Below, one piece after another: positions 9,763-17,502 of a stretch of DNA of 37,032 nt (positions are counted from its first letter, which is position 1; each line of letters starts with the position of its first letter). The notes beneath the pieces are model-generated. The model was not told where the DNA came from. It searched no databases and was given only the letters and a program-made list of their open reading frames with translations. A program made the translations under genes and the position numbers. This stretch comes from Leptolyngbyaceae cyanobacterium RM1_406_9 (GTDB taxonomy: Bacteria; Cyanobacteriota; Cyanobacteriia; Elainellales; Elainellaceae), in the NCBI GenBank assembly GCA_012033355.1, contig JAAUQZ010000020.1, positions 1 to 37,032 on the forward strand, in the 5' to 3' direction.

Positions 9763-10746
9763 ATGGCTGAAGTGGTTGAACTCAATACTAATGTTGAAGA
9801 AACTTCGGATGTGCTAGAACGATTGCTCACGACGCTGGAGCAGGCGTGTGGAGACTTTCGAGAGCTAGCGACGGAACTGGAGTCGGAAACAGAAGAATTG
9901 CGTCAGGGCGATGAGTTAGATAGCCAGCTAGAAGCGCTGGAGCAAAGTTTATCTGATGCAGATAGTCAACTGGAAACAGCAGAAACAGAACTCACGTCCG
10001 CTTTAGATGAGTTGGAAGGGGCGATCGCCGACATCTCCACCGAACTCGAAGAGGCAAACGGCACCCTCACCGAAATGCGGGGAGAATTTGAAGAACTCAC
10101 CACCGCTATCACCGAATTTGAGACAGAAATGACCGAAGCTCAACAGGCATTAGGCACCTTTGAAGGAGCAGTCACTCAGCTTGAGGATGGCTTAACAGAG
10201 GCAATTCAGACGACTCAGGAAGCCTTTGAAACCCTGGAGCAAACCATCACCGAAGCTGAAACCCAGATAGACACTTTCTCTGAAATTGAAACGGATATTG
10301 ATGAGTTAGTCAGTGAACTGCGCGACACTCATCGAGAAGCGATCGAAACTGACTTTGACGAACTCAGCGAAGAGTTACGAAGCACCCATTCTGAAGCAAT
10401 CACTACTGCCAGTAACGACTGTGAAACTAGCATCAAAGACCTGTTTGAAACCTTCAGCAACTTTGTGAGTGAAGTAATCGAGCAGTATGAACAAGATGTC
10501 ACCGAGACGATCTCAGGACTCGCAGATGAGTGCGAAAACACCCACAAAGTTGCAGTTGGCGAAGCAACAGAAGAAGTGACAGGTGGAGCCGTTGAAGAAA
10601 TTGAAGGTGAAGCGGAAGAAACCAAAGGCGAAATGGAAGAAGCCCTATCTGTAATGAGTGAACTTGACCCACTGACTCAAGAAGTCGTTACCGCTGCAAA
10701 TGTGATGGTTGCTGCTAACACAATGGTCGAAGAAATGCTGGCTTAA
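9763..10746 (+). CDS. Long acidic coiled-coil protein CC2 (327 aa)
   Basis: Heptad-rich Glu/Leu/Thr sequence throughout; ATG start. Confidence 0.7.
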   Translation: MAEVVELNTNVEETSDVLERLLTTLEQACGDFRELATELESETEELRQGDELDSQLEALEQSLSDADSQLETAETELTSALDELEGAIADISTELEEANGTLTEMRGEFEELTTAITEFETEMTEAQQALGTFEGAVTQLEDGLTEAIQTTQEAFETLEQTITEAETQIDTFSEIETDIDELVSELRDTHREAIETDFDELSEELRSTHSEAITTASNDCETSIKDLFETFSNFVSEVIEQYEQDVTETISGLADECENTHKVAVGEATEEVTGGAVEEIEGEAEETKGEMEEALSVMSELDPLTQEVVTAANVMVAANTMVEEMLA

Positions 10747-10881
10747 GTACATCAAGTTATAGGGTGTGTTAGGCAAAGCTGTAACATACCACCCTAGAAG
10801 GCTTGGGTGCGTTACGCTACCGCTAACACATCCGCACCGAATGCAAAACCAACGAAGCAAAAACACAAGTACATAAGGGGA

Positions 10882-11322
10882 ATGAAAACTGTGAGCGTAC
10901 AAAATTTAATTAGCCGCATCGAAACAGCTAGAAGTAATCTTCAAGGAGCAAAAACTCAGTTGTTTAGTTCAAGGGCAATAAATCCTGCAAACATCACTAG
11001 CCTTCAAAATCCAGGAACTACGGAACCTTGTACTCCAGAACCTAAACCAGGTAGGGGAGAAGCAATACTGAAGGGGGCTTTGGCCGGTGCAGGGACAGGG
11101 GCTGTGGTTGGTGTAGGGGCTGGAGTAGCAATAGGTGTTGCTCCAGCAGCCACTGGAGTTGGTGCTGTAGCAACACCTATAACCGTCCCTCAAGGTATAG
11201 TTGCAGGTGGAATTATTGGAGCAGGTATAGGGGCTGGAGTAGGAGCAGTTGGCGGCTTACTATACTACGAGATAGATGCTATACCCGATGAGGGATGCCC
11301 TACGTTGCCACCCACACTGTAA
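10882..11322 (+). CDS. Glycine-zipper protein GZ1 (about 146 aa); start revised from ORF track 10807
   Basis: MKTVSVQNLISRIETARSNLQ... then ALAGAGTGAVVGVGAGVAIGV and GIVAGGIIGAGIGAGVGAVGGLL. AAGGGG lies upstream of ATG 10882; the 10807 extension runs into repeat-like sequence. Confidence 0.6.
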   Translation: MKTVSVQNLISRIETARSNLQGAKTQLFSSRAINPANITSLQNPGTTEPCTPEPKPGRGEAILKGALAGAGTGAVVGVGAGVAIGVAPAATGVGAVATPITVPQGIVAGGIIGAGIGAGVGAVGGLLYYEIDAIPDEGCPTLPPTL

Positions 11323-11413
11323 TAAACTACTAGTGCAAGTCTGGTTAGTTTTCTCTTGCAGTAAACCTTTTTAATAGAAAGCTAGTAGAGCGGGCATTGC
11401 CTACTCTACAATC

Positions 11414-11770
11414 AAAATTCTGCCTCAGAGCGTGAGTTGTTGAGTTCAGAATATGACGGTTTAGCCTCAGAACCCAAAGTTTCACCTTTGGAAATCAAAA
11501 TTTCTCCTCCAGAACAGAAAATTTATCCTTCGGAGCAGAAAACTTTGGGATCAAAGCAGTAAATTTCTCCTGCGGAAGTCAAAATTTCTCCTTCAAAGGC
11601 TAAAACTTTGGGTTCAGAGTAGTAAATTTTGAGGCCGGAATAGCAAATTTCAGGTTCAGAAGCTCAATGGTTGCGATCACCACTCAAAAATTTCTTCTCT
11701 AAACAGCAACGATTGAGTTCAAAATGCCATCGTTCGGGTTTCCAAGCTTGAACCTTGAAAGTTTCTAAGT
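11414..11770. repeat. Degenerate 21-bp tandem repeat array (about 17 units), noncoding
   Basis: Consecutive 21-mers aligned without gaps: AAATTTCTCCTCCAGAACAGA / AAATTTATCCTTCGGAGCAGA / AAACTTTGGGATCAAAGCAGT / AAATTTCTCCTGCGGAAGTCA / AAATTTCTCCTTCAAAGGCTA / AAACTTTGGGTTCAGAGTAGT, and so on. Confidence 0.85.
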
Positions 11771-11805
11771 CCAGCATTTCTCACAATTCATTAGAGGTAA
11801 TTACC

Positions 11806-12726
11806 ATGAGTGAAGCAACCAGTTCTTTGGAACAGTTAGCAACGGATTTACCTGAAAAACTGAGGCTTCTCACCGAGGAAGCAAGTGCAGTTCAGGAGGA
11901 AATCAATACGTTTGAAGAAAGTTTGAGTGGAATGCAGGAGGAGTTTAGCGGACTAATCGATCAAATTGAAACCAGTTTGGATGAGTTGCAATCGGAAGTA
12001 ACAGAGCATCAGACCGAACTGACCGAAAGTATCTCTGATTTGGGCAGTGAATTTGAGAATTTGCAGAGTGAGGTGATGAGCGATCGCACTGAACTTGAAA
12101 CCGAACTGCAAGAAGCTCAAACCAAACTCACCGAACTCAATACCAGTCTAGAAGAAGGGCTATCATCTCTTTCAACTGCGGGTGAAACGGCTCTCAATAC
12201 CTTGAATGAGGGGCAGGGCAAACTTCAGGGTGGTCAGCAGCAGCTTGATCAGGTGGTAGATACGGTTGAGGAAAGTGTAGATACGGCTCAACAGGTAATT
12301 GGAACGGCAACGAGTGCGATCGCCGAAGATATTTCTCAAGCGACCGATGCTTTAGAGGAAGCCAACAGAGAAATCGATACCGCAGTACAGGAAGTGGTAG
12401 ACGAACTTTCTAACTTAGATGAGTTAAGTAATGAGTTGACTACTCTTCAAGACAGCACCGTCCAGACCGAAATCAATTCTTTACTGGAGACAGCCAGAGA
12501 ATCAGTTGACACTCTGGGAACCAACATTGAAGATGCCCTGGAAAAAGTCACTAGTGCTGTTCAAGAAACGGGTTCAGAATTGTCTGGTACGGAGGTCAAC
12601 ATCTCCGCTGAGCGGGAAGAGTTGAGCGGTTTAGTCGATCAGCTACGAGAGTTAATCGAACCGCTGCGCCAGGGTGTCACCAGTGCCCAAGATGCGGCGG
12701 ACAAGCTGGGCATTCCCTGGGGGTAA
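11806..12726 (+). CDS. Long acidic coiled-coil protein CC3 (about 306 aa); start revised from 11755
   Basis: MSEATSSLEQLATDLPEKLRLLTEEASAVQEEINTFEESL..., heptad-rich; ATG 11806 follows AGAGGTAATTACC; ends DAADKLGIPWG. Confidence 0.7.
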   Translation: MSEATSSLEQLATDLPEKLRLLTEEASAVQEEINTFEESLSGMQEEFSGLIDQIETSLDELQSEVTEHQTELTESISDLGSEFENLQSEVMSDRTELETELQEAQTKLTELNTSLEEGLSSLSTAGETALNTLNEGQGKLQGGQQQLDQVVDTVEESVDTAQQVIGTATSAIAEDISQATDALEEANREIDTAVQEVVDELSNLDELSNELTTLQDSTVQTEINSLLETARESVDTLGTNIEDALEKVTSAVQETGSELSGTEVNISAEREELSGLVDQLRELIEPLRQGVTSAQDAADKLGIPWG

Positions 12727-12846
12727 GGAACGTGCAAACTGCCTCTACAAAATTCATGGCTTAAACCAGTACATCGTGTGAATTACCCTAATTAAGACCT
12801 TACACCAGTGGCAGCAGGTGTTGCACTAGCGCCTTGAGATCAATCT

Positions 12847-12960
12847 CAGGCTCAAAGCTGAAACTCGTTAAAACGAGTTGGAATGGTCTTCTAGTCCGCG
12901 TTTGAGTCAGTTTCAATTGACTTAAGCTGTTAGCCCGGAATTGATTCCAGGGCGGGGCAT
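12847..12960. repeat. Dispersed intergenic repeat with CTCGTTAAAACGAG hairpin
   Basis: AACTCGTTAAAACGAGTTGGAATGG...CAATTGACTTAAGCTGTTAGCCCGG, resembling a repeat type I recall as common in cyanobacterial intergenic DNA. Confidence 0.45.
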
Positions 12961-13012
12961 TGGGTAACAAATTAGTTCGGTGCAAGATCTCAGCTAACTA
13001 AGGAGAAAACTC

Positions 13013-13897
13013 ATGAGTGACTTACAAACCCTTGCGGGTGAAACCGTTAACAAGCTTTCAACACTGGCAGATGCCACCGAAACAACTCAGACTAAACTCA
13101 CCGATGTCAAAACTGAACTCACTCGAATTCGGCAGGCGGTTGATGAGGCTTGGGAAACCCTGAGCGATCGCGCTCAATCCCTCATCGAACAGGTAAACGA
13201 AGGCAAAACAGAACTTGCGGCTGAAGTAGAGACTGTCACTCAGGTAATTACTCAGCTAAAGCAAACCATCGACACCACGCAAAGTGAGTTAACCCAGGAA
13301 TTGGAAACAACGAAGGGGGCGATCGCCGCCATCGACGATAGGCTAGCCGAACTGGACATGGAAAGTGACATCACCGAAGCCGAGGAAGCCCTGAGTAACC
13401 TGGGTGAGAAGGAAATTGGCACTGAAGTTGAAGAAGCGATCGGGCAGGCGATCGAAGAACTCAACGGCTTCAATGGCGAACTCACTGCCTTTGAATCGAG
13501 CTTGGAAGGTCAGGTAGATGGGCTGGAATCTACCATCACTGAGCAGGCTGTACCTGCTATTGAAGGCGGAGCGCAATCCATCTCTGATCATTTTGATACT
13601 GCAATTGAACACTTCAACACTTCCATTCAAACGGTTTCAGACGGCATGGAGGAGTCTATTCAAGGATTGACGGAGGAAGTTAGCACCTCACAGGATGAGT
13701 TGTTGACCGAATTGGAAGGCACTGGCACTCAACTTGATGAGATGATGACCCAGTTGGAAGGAGCTATTGAAACGGCAAAAACCAGTGTCGTAGATGCTAC
13801 AGAAGCTCTGGTAGAAGGCATTGAACTCAGCAATGAGAGCTGTCAAAAAGCAGTAGAAGTGCTAACGGAATCCAGAGACGCTTTGGAAGCAATCTAA
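13013..13897 (+). CDS. Long acidic coiled-coil protein CC4 (294 aa)
   Basis: Heptad-rich sequence MSDLQTLAGETVNKLSTLADATETTQTKLTDVKTELTRI...; AAGGAG upstream of ATG. Confidence 0.7.
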   Translation: MSDLQTLAGETVNKLSTLADATETTQTKLTDVKTELTRIRQAVDEAWETLSDRAQSLIEQVNEGKTELAAEVETVTQVITQLKQTIDTTQSELTQELETTKGAIAAIDDRLAELDMESDITEAEEALSNLGEKEIGTEVEEAIGQAIEELNGFNGELTAFESSLEGQVDGLESTITEQAVPAIEGGAQSISDHFDTAIEHFNTSIQTVSDGMEESIQGLTEEVSTSQDELLTELEGTGTQLDEMMTQLEGAIETAKTSVVDATEALVEGIELSNESCQKAVEVLTESRDALEAI

Positions 13898-13914
13898 CTT
13901 CCTAGACATCTAAA

Positions 13915-14018
13915 CTCGTTCCGAGGCTCTGTCCTAGAATACAGGCTTAGAGGTGCTTCCTGAAAATCAAGTGGCAGAGCCACTCAAAAGGCATTCCCAA
14001 GTGAAGCCTGGGAACGAG
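13915..14018. repeat. Dispersed intergenic repeat, second copy (CTCGTTCC...GGCAGAGCC...GCCTGGGAACGAG)
   Basis: Outer arms CTCGTTCC / GGAACGAG and inner GGCAGAGCC match the copy at 9613..9713. Confidence 0.6.
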
Positions 14019-14105
14019 GAAACCTTCAAAACAAAGATTGAGGAACTTGGCGAAACCAGCATAGCACTAGCTTGTCTTTGTTTACCTATTAAGAAGACTG
14101 AGATC

Positions 14106-14981
14106 ATGAGTGTAGATAATTTAATGTCTCGTATTGATGCAGCGAGAGATCGAGTCCGAGAAGTCAGAGAAGAGGCGCTTGCAGCCACTGGTGGCATTAA
14201 AGGAATAATAGCGGCATCACTAATACTTGAGTGGCAAGCTAGTAAGGTGACCTATGAGCTAAAGGAGGATCATAAGAAGATCACAGCGAGAAATAGAAGT
14301 GCATTTATGAGAGAACAACGACATCTTGCTGCCGATCCGTCCCATCCATTACATGGTCTCCTCAATGACGGCAGATATCATGCAAAGCCAGTAGCTTTAC
14401 AGGCAGGTCACACTGTAACTCGTGATGGTCTGGTTAAATCGCTTAGTGGTGAGCTAGAGACATTTGCGTTGGAGGAGGCAATTCCCAACAATTATGATAG
14501 TCGTGCGGAAGGGCGAGGAGAGGTACTCAAGAAAACAGTTCTAGACATTGGCGGTTCTCCTGTCGAACTGACAACTGCACGGATACTCGCAGGAACTGGC
14601 TTAGTCAACGTTAACATAGTCGCAAATGCTCCGGAGCGTCCAGGAGTGCCTGCGTCTAATTCCCTTTTCACTGAGTCTATACCGGATGCTGCTGGAAGCA
14701 GCCAACTTCGAGGCATTCTTCGAGGAGGAAGTAAAGCTTTGGGACCGCTGGGTGCAGCCGTGGATCTTTATTATCTTGGTGATGCGATCGCGAAAGACAG
14801 TGGCACTTTTGGAGAAAACACTAGGACAACCGTAGGTGGAATTGCAGGAGGCTGGGGTGGTGCCGCTGCTGGAGCCGCAATTGGTTCTTTGATCTTTCCA
14901 GGTGTTGGCACAGTTGTGGGAGGCATTATTGGAGGAGTTGGTGGTGGTTTGCTAGGTGAATCTATAGGCGGGCTTTTCTAG
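14106..14981 (+). CDS. GZ2: N-terminal NLMSRIDAAR motif, polymorphic-toxin type 5-like region, C-terminal glycine zipper (about 291 aa); start revised from 13953
   Basis: MSVDNLMSRIDAARDRVRE...; LQAGHTVTRDG...TFALEEAIPNNYDSRAEGRGEVLKKTVLDIGGSPVELTTARILAGTGLV...VANAP; GGIAGGWGGAAAGAAIGSLIFPGVGTVVGGIIGGVGGGLLGESIGGLF. The 13953 extension reads through a dispersed repeat. Confidence 0.6.
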   Translation: MSVDNLMSRIDAARDRVREVREEALAATGGIKGIIAASLILEWQASKVTYELKEDHKKITARNRSAFMREQRHLAADPSHPLHGLLNDGRYHAKPVALQAGHTVTRDGLVKSLSGELETFALEEAIPNNYDSRAEGRGEVLKKTVLDIGGSPVELTTARILAGTGLVNVNIVANAPERPGVPASNSLFTESIPDAAGSSQLRGILRGGSKALGPLGAAVDLYYLGDAIAKDSGTFGENTRTTVGGIAGGWGGAAAGAAIGSLIFPGVGTVVGGIIGGVGGGLLGESIGGLF

Positions 14982-15055
14982 GGAGATACTCGAAATGCCT
15001 GATAGACGATGAGCAGCTTTTGAACTTGAACATTGAGTAATTAGGTGGAAAACTC

Positions 15056-15757
15056 ATGAATAAAACTGTTGATATGCGACAATTTGAGCTTGTTTTGGCG
15101 GTAGAGAAACATAATCCAGTACTTCTGAATCCTGAAGTCCTAAAAACCAAAGGAATCATTCCTCCTCATTGGGAGTTGGCTCAGCCACCGACCTATAACG
15201 AAGGTGTTGCTTTAACGATCTTCCAAAATGGAGTGTATATTGCTCATAGAGGCAATGCGATCGCCTTCTTCGAGGACATTAGAGTAAAAACTCTCGATGA
15301 GTTAGAAGTCCCTGAAGTAGTTTACAGATATGTTGAAAAGCTGCCACAGGAATACTATCAGGCAGTAGGGCTGAACCTGGAAGGGCATACTTTATTTGAT
15401 GGTAAGGATACAGCAAAAAGTTATCTTCAGGAGATATTTTCTAGTGGCGATCGCACCCATCCCTCTGATCAAAATCTGGTGCAAGCGATCGCCAACTTCA
15501 TTTACAAGATTAATAGAGGAGTAATGACTCTCACAGTGCGAAATACAGAGCTACAGCTTTCAGAAACAGAACAGACTCCAGTACTTCTGTTTGCTGCCAA
15601 CTTTCATCGTGATTTGTCTAAAATCCCTGAAGCAGAACGAGTTCAGGAATTATCTGAAACGATTGAGAATTGGCGGGACGATGTAGAAACCTATCAAGAT
15701 ATTGTCAACAACAAATTCTTGGCTCAAGACAACAGGTTAGCAAGTTCTGCTTACTAA
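15056..15757 (+). CDS. Hypothetical protein (233 aa); possible immunity/partner gene of GZ2
   Basis: ATG ORF 74 bp after GZ2, same strand; no family recognised. Confidence 0.6.
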   Translation: MNKTVDMRQFELVLAVEKHNPVLLNPEVLKTKGIIPPHWELAQPPTYNEGVALTIFQNGVYIAHRGNAIAFFEDIRVKTLDELEVPEVVYRYVEKLPQEYYQAVGLNLEGHTLFDGKDTAKSYLQEIFSSGDRTHPSDQNLVQAIANFIYKINRGVMTLTVRNTELQLSETEQTPVLLFAANFHRDLSKIPEAERVQELSETIENWRDDVETYQDIVNNKFLAQDNRLASSAY

Positions 15758-15784
15758 GCAAGATTTATGCTTGACAAAATATTT

Positions 15785-15880
15785 CTACTGTTGGAGTGGA
15801 ATCTGAATGATAAATTCAGTGCCTTTTCCAGGAGTTGAGAAACAGGTCGATTTGCCGCCATGTTTCTCAGTAATGATTTA
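15785..15880 (-). pseudogene. Histidine kinase C-terminal remnant
   Basis: Minus-strand reading gives IITEKHGGKSTCFSTPGKGTEFIIQIPLQQ*, a typical HATPase_c C-terminus with no kinase upstream. Confidence 0.6.
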
Positions 15881-16166
15881 ATAGCGATCGCCACTTCTAT
15901 TCACGCTGCATCCATTACAGCGGTGCGAATGGTAATCGTCGGAGAAGTCCTTTACTCCCAGTCATCGATTACGGGTTGATTGTCATTCCCTCCCTGGACT
16001 CTCCAACCGCATCAAGCGTTCACTGGAGCGTGGGTCATTAATATCCAGATCTTGAGTGTGTATCCGCTTATGAGAGAAGCTGCTGAACAGGAAACTCCAA
16101 CACAAACCAAATACAGCCCGTCCTGGTTCAACTTACAGCAATTGTCAGATGAGCAAGCTACGACGG

Positions 16167-16194
16167 GTAGGGGCAGTTTGCGAACTGCTCCTAC
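16167..16194. repeat. GTAGGGGC...GCTCCTAC palindromic repeat
   Basis: GTAGGGGCAGTT-TGCG-AACTGCTCCTAC; related palindromes at 28473..28499 and 36857..36884. Confidence 0.65.
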
Positions 16195-16211
16195 AAAATT
16201 TTGTGGTCACT

Positions 16212-16631
16212 TTAATCTTCGGAAAAGCACTCGTTGATAATTTGCGTCAAAGCTTGGTCGAGGGCTTGCCGAGTTCGAGCCTTTGCTGAGCGCAGCAGTT
16301 GCTTGAGTTTTGACCTGCCGCGTGGCTTGGGTTCAATTTTGCCTGTTTTGCGTTGGTGCCGTCTTAAATCTCGAATGAACAACAAACTCACCTTAAACCG
16401 TTTTGCCAATTGTTCTTGCGATCCTTCTTTCGCTTCATAAGCTTCCAGGATGCGTTGCCGTAAATCAACCGATAGAGGGGCAGGTATAAGCGGCAAGTTC
16501 TTAGCTATTTGAGTTCGCCGTAAAATTACCACACTATGGCTTATCCAATCAAGAACTGCTGTAAGCCTTAGTTCCAGTCGCTGCATTTTGTCGCCGCCCC
16601 GGACTTTGTTTACGGCTTTGCGATAAAACAC
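16212..16631 (-). mobile_element. IS630-type transposase N-terminal HTH fragment within a chimeric ORF
   Basis: PAPLSVDLRQRILEAYEAKEGSQEQLAKRFKVSLLFIRDLRRHQRKTGKIEPKPRG matches the IS630-family N-terminal HTH; unrelated sequence flanks it and the DDE domain is absent. Confidence 0.7.
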
Positions 16632-16885
16632 CGCTAATTCCTCTGGAGTTTGCAGGGGTTCAGGCTTAAGCGAAGCGTCTTGTAGACATCAAAAAGGGTG
16701 GCTGCCGGAGTGATTTGCATGACAAACAGGGAAGCAGCGGGGCACAAATGCAGCTATCAGCCTACCTCAAGTTCTATTTCTAGATTGCTCCTGTTTTCAT
16801 CGTTGAGCCTGAAAGATAGATTTTATCCAAACGCTTGAAGCTTAGCCTGATTAAATATTGAATATTAGAACGACAAGTTTAAGAT

Positions 16886-16915
16886 GTTGGGTTTCGCTTT
16901 GCTTCACCCAACCTA
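16886..16915. repeat. GTTGGGTTTCGCTTTGCTTCACCCAACCTAC dispersed repeat
   Basis: Shares GTTGGGTTTC...CCCAACCTAC with 33959..34048. Confidence 0.5.
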
Positions 16916-16949
16916 CTTCACTATAGCGCTCCGCGCTTGGATAACTAAC

Positions 16950-16996
16950 GGTTGTTTTGTGAGAGCCGCGCTGAGCGCGGCTCTCACAAAACAACC
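16950..16996. repeat. 47-bp perfect palindrome (22-bp arms, TGA loop)
   Basis: GGTTGTTTTGTGAGAGCCGCGC-TGA-GCGCGGCTCTCACAAAACAACC. Confidence 0.85.
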
Positions 16997-17208
16997 TGTA
17001 CTACACGCAACTGAGAATTGCTATATTTCCAGGCTGCTCCTATCTTGATCGCATACATCGCTTCAAAGCGCTGCACATCCTTTCGCATTTCCTCCAGGTC
17101 AAATGACCGGGGCAGAAAGTCTGGATTCTGGGTTGCGACCTCCAATGCTTTGATGACAAAGGCTCGGCTCTTATCGCCCATCTTGGGTAGAGCTTGGCAC
17201 TCTTCCAC
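16984..17208 (-). CDS. Hypothetical protein fragment (74 aa from GTG); reading frame extends upstream without an evident start
   Basis: Upstream in frame: AIATLKEKLPFLVDLTVEECQALPKMGDKSRAFVIKALEVATQNPDFLPRSFDLEEMRKDVQRFEAMYAIKIG...; the stop lies inside the 47-bp palindrome. Confidence 0.4.
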   Translation of the reverse strand: MEECQALPKMGDKSRAFVIKALEVATQNPDFLPRSFDLEEMRKDVQRFEAMYAIKIGAAWKYSNSQLRVVQVVL

Positions 17209-17406
17209 CGTTAAGTCAACGAGAAACGGCAGCTTTTCTTTTAAAGTGGCGATCGCGCCAGTGCTGCATCCCGGTCTGCTTAAGTCAACATCGCGCTAAT
17301 TTGATTGATGACCATGAGGAGATTTCCCTGGCTAAGTTTACGAGCTTCAGTTTGCCAAAATCACTCAGCACTAACTAACAGAGCCTAAGCTCTAAAGCAC
17401 AAAATC

Positions 17407-17440
17407 ACCCCTCACCCCTCATCCCTCATCCCTCATCCCC
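17407..17440. repeat. Heptanucleotide tandem repeat (CCCCTCA/TCCCTCA)
   Basis: CCCCTCA-CCCCTCA-TCCCTCA-TCCCTCA-TCCCC; the same heptamer in reverse complement at 28764..28783. Confidence 0.7.
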
Positions 17441-17502
17441 ACCTGTCCTAGTGAATAGTGCAAAATCGAAATAATCCCTCCTGTAACCCTAAATTCCTGG
17501 TT

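Noticed and set aside
11414-11770. 21-bp array considered as a CRISPR array
   Set aside because: Units are contiguous and degenerate with no unique spacers of 30-40 bp and no cas genes nearby.
13953-14105. N-terminal extension of the GZ2 ORF (MLPENQVAEPLKRHSQVKPGNEE...)
   Set aside because: Lies in the dispersed CTCGTTCC...GGAACGAG repeat; ATG at 14106 gives an N-terminus matching GZ1.
17407-17440. Heptamer repeat considered a novel element
   Set aside because: Short heptanucleotide tandem repeats are a known class in cyanobacterial genomes; reported only as a feature.
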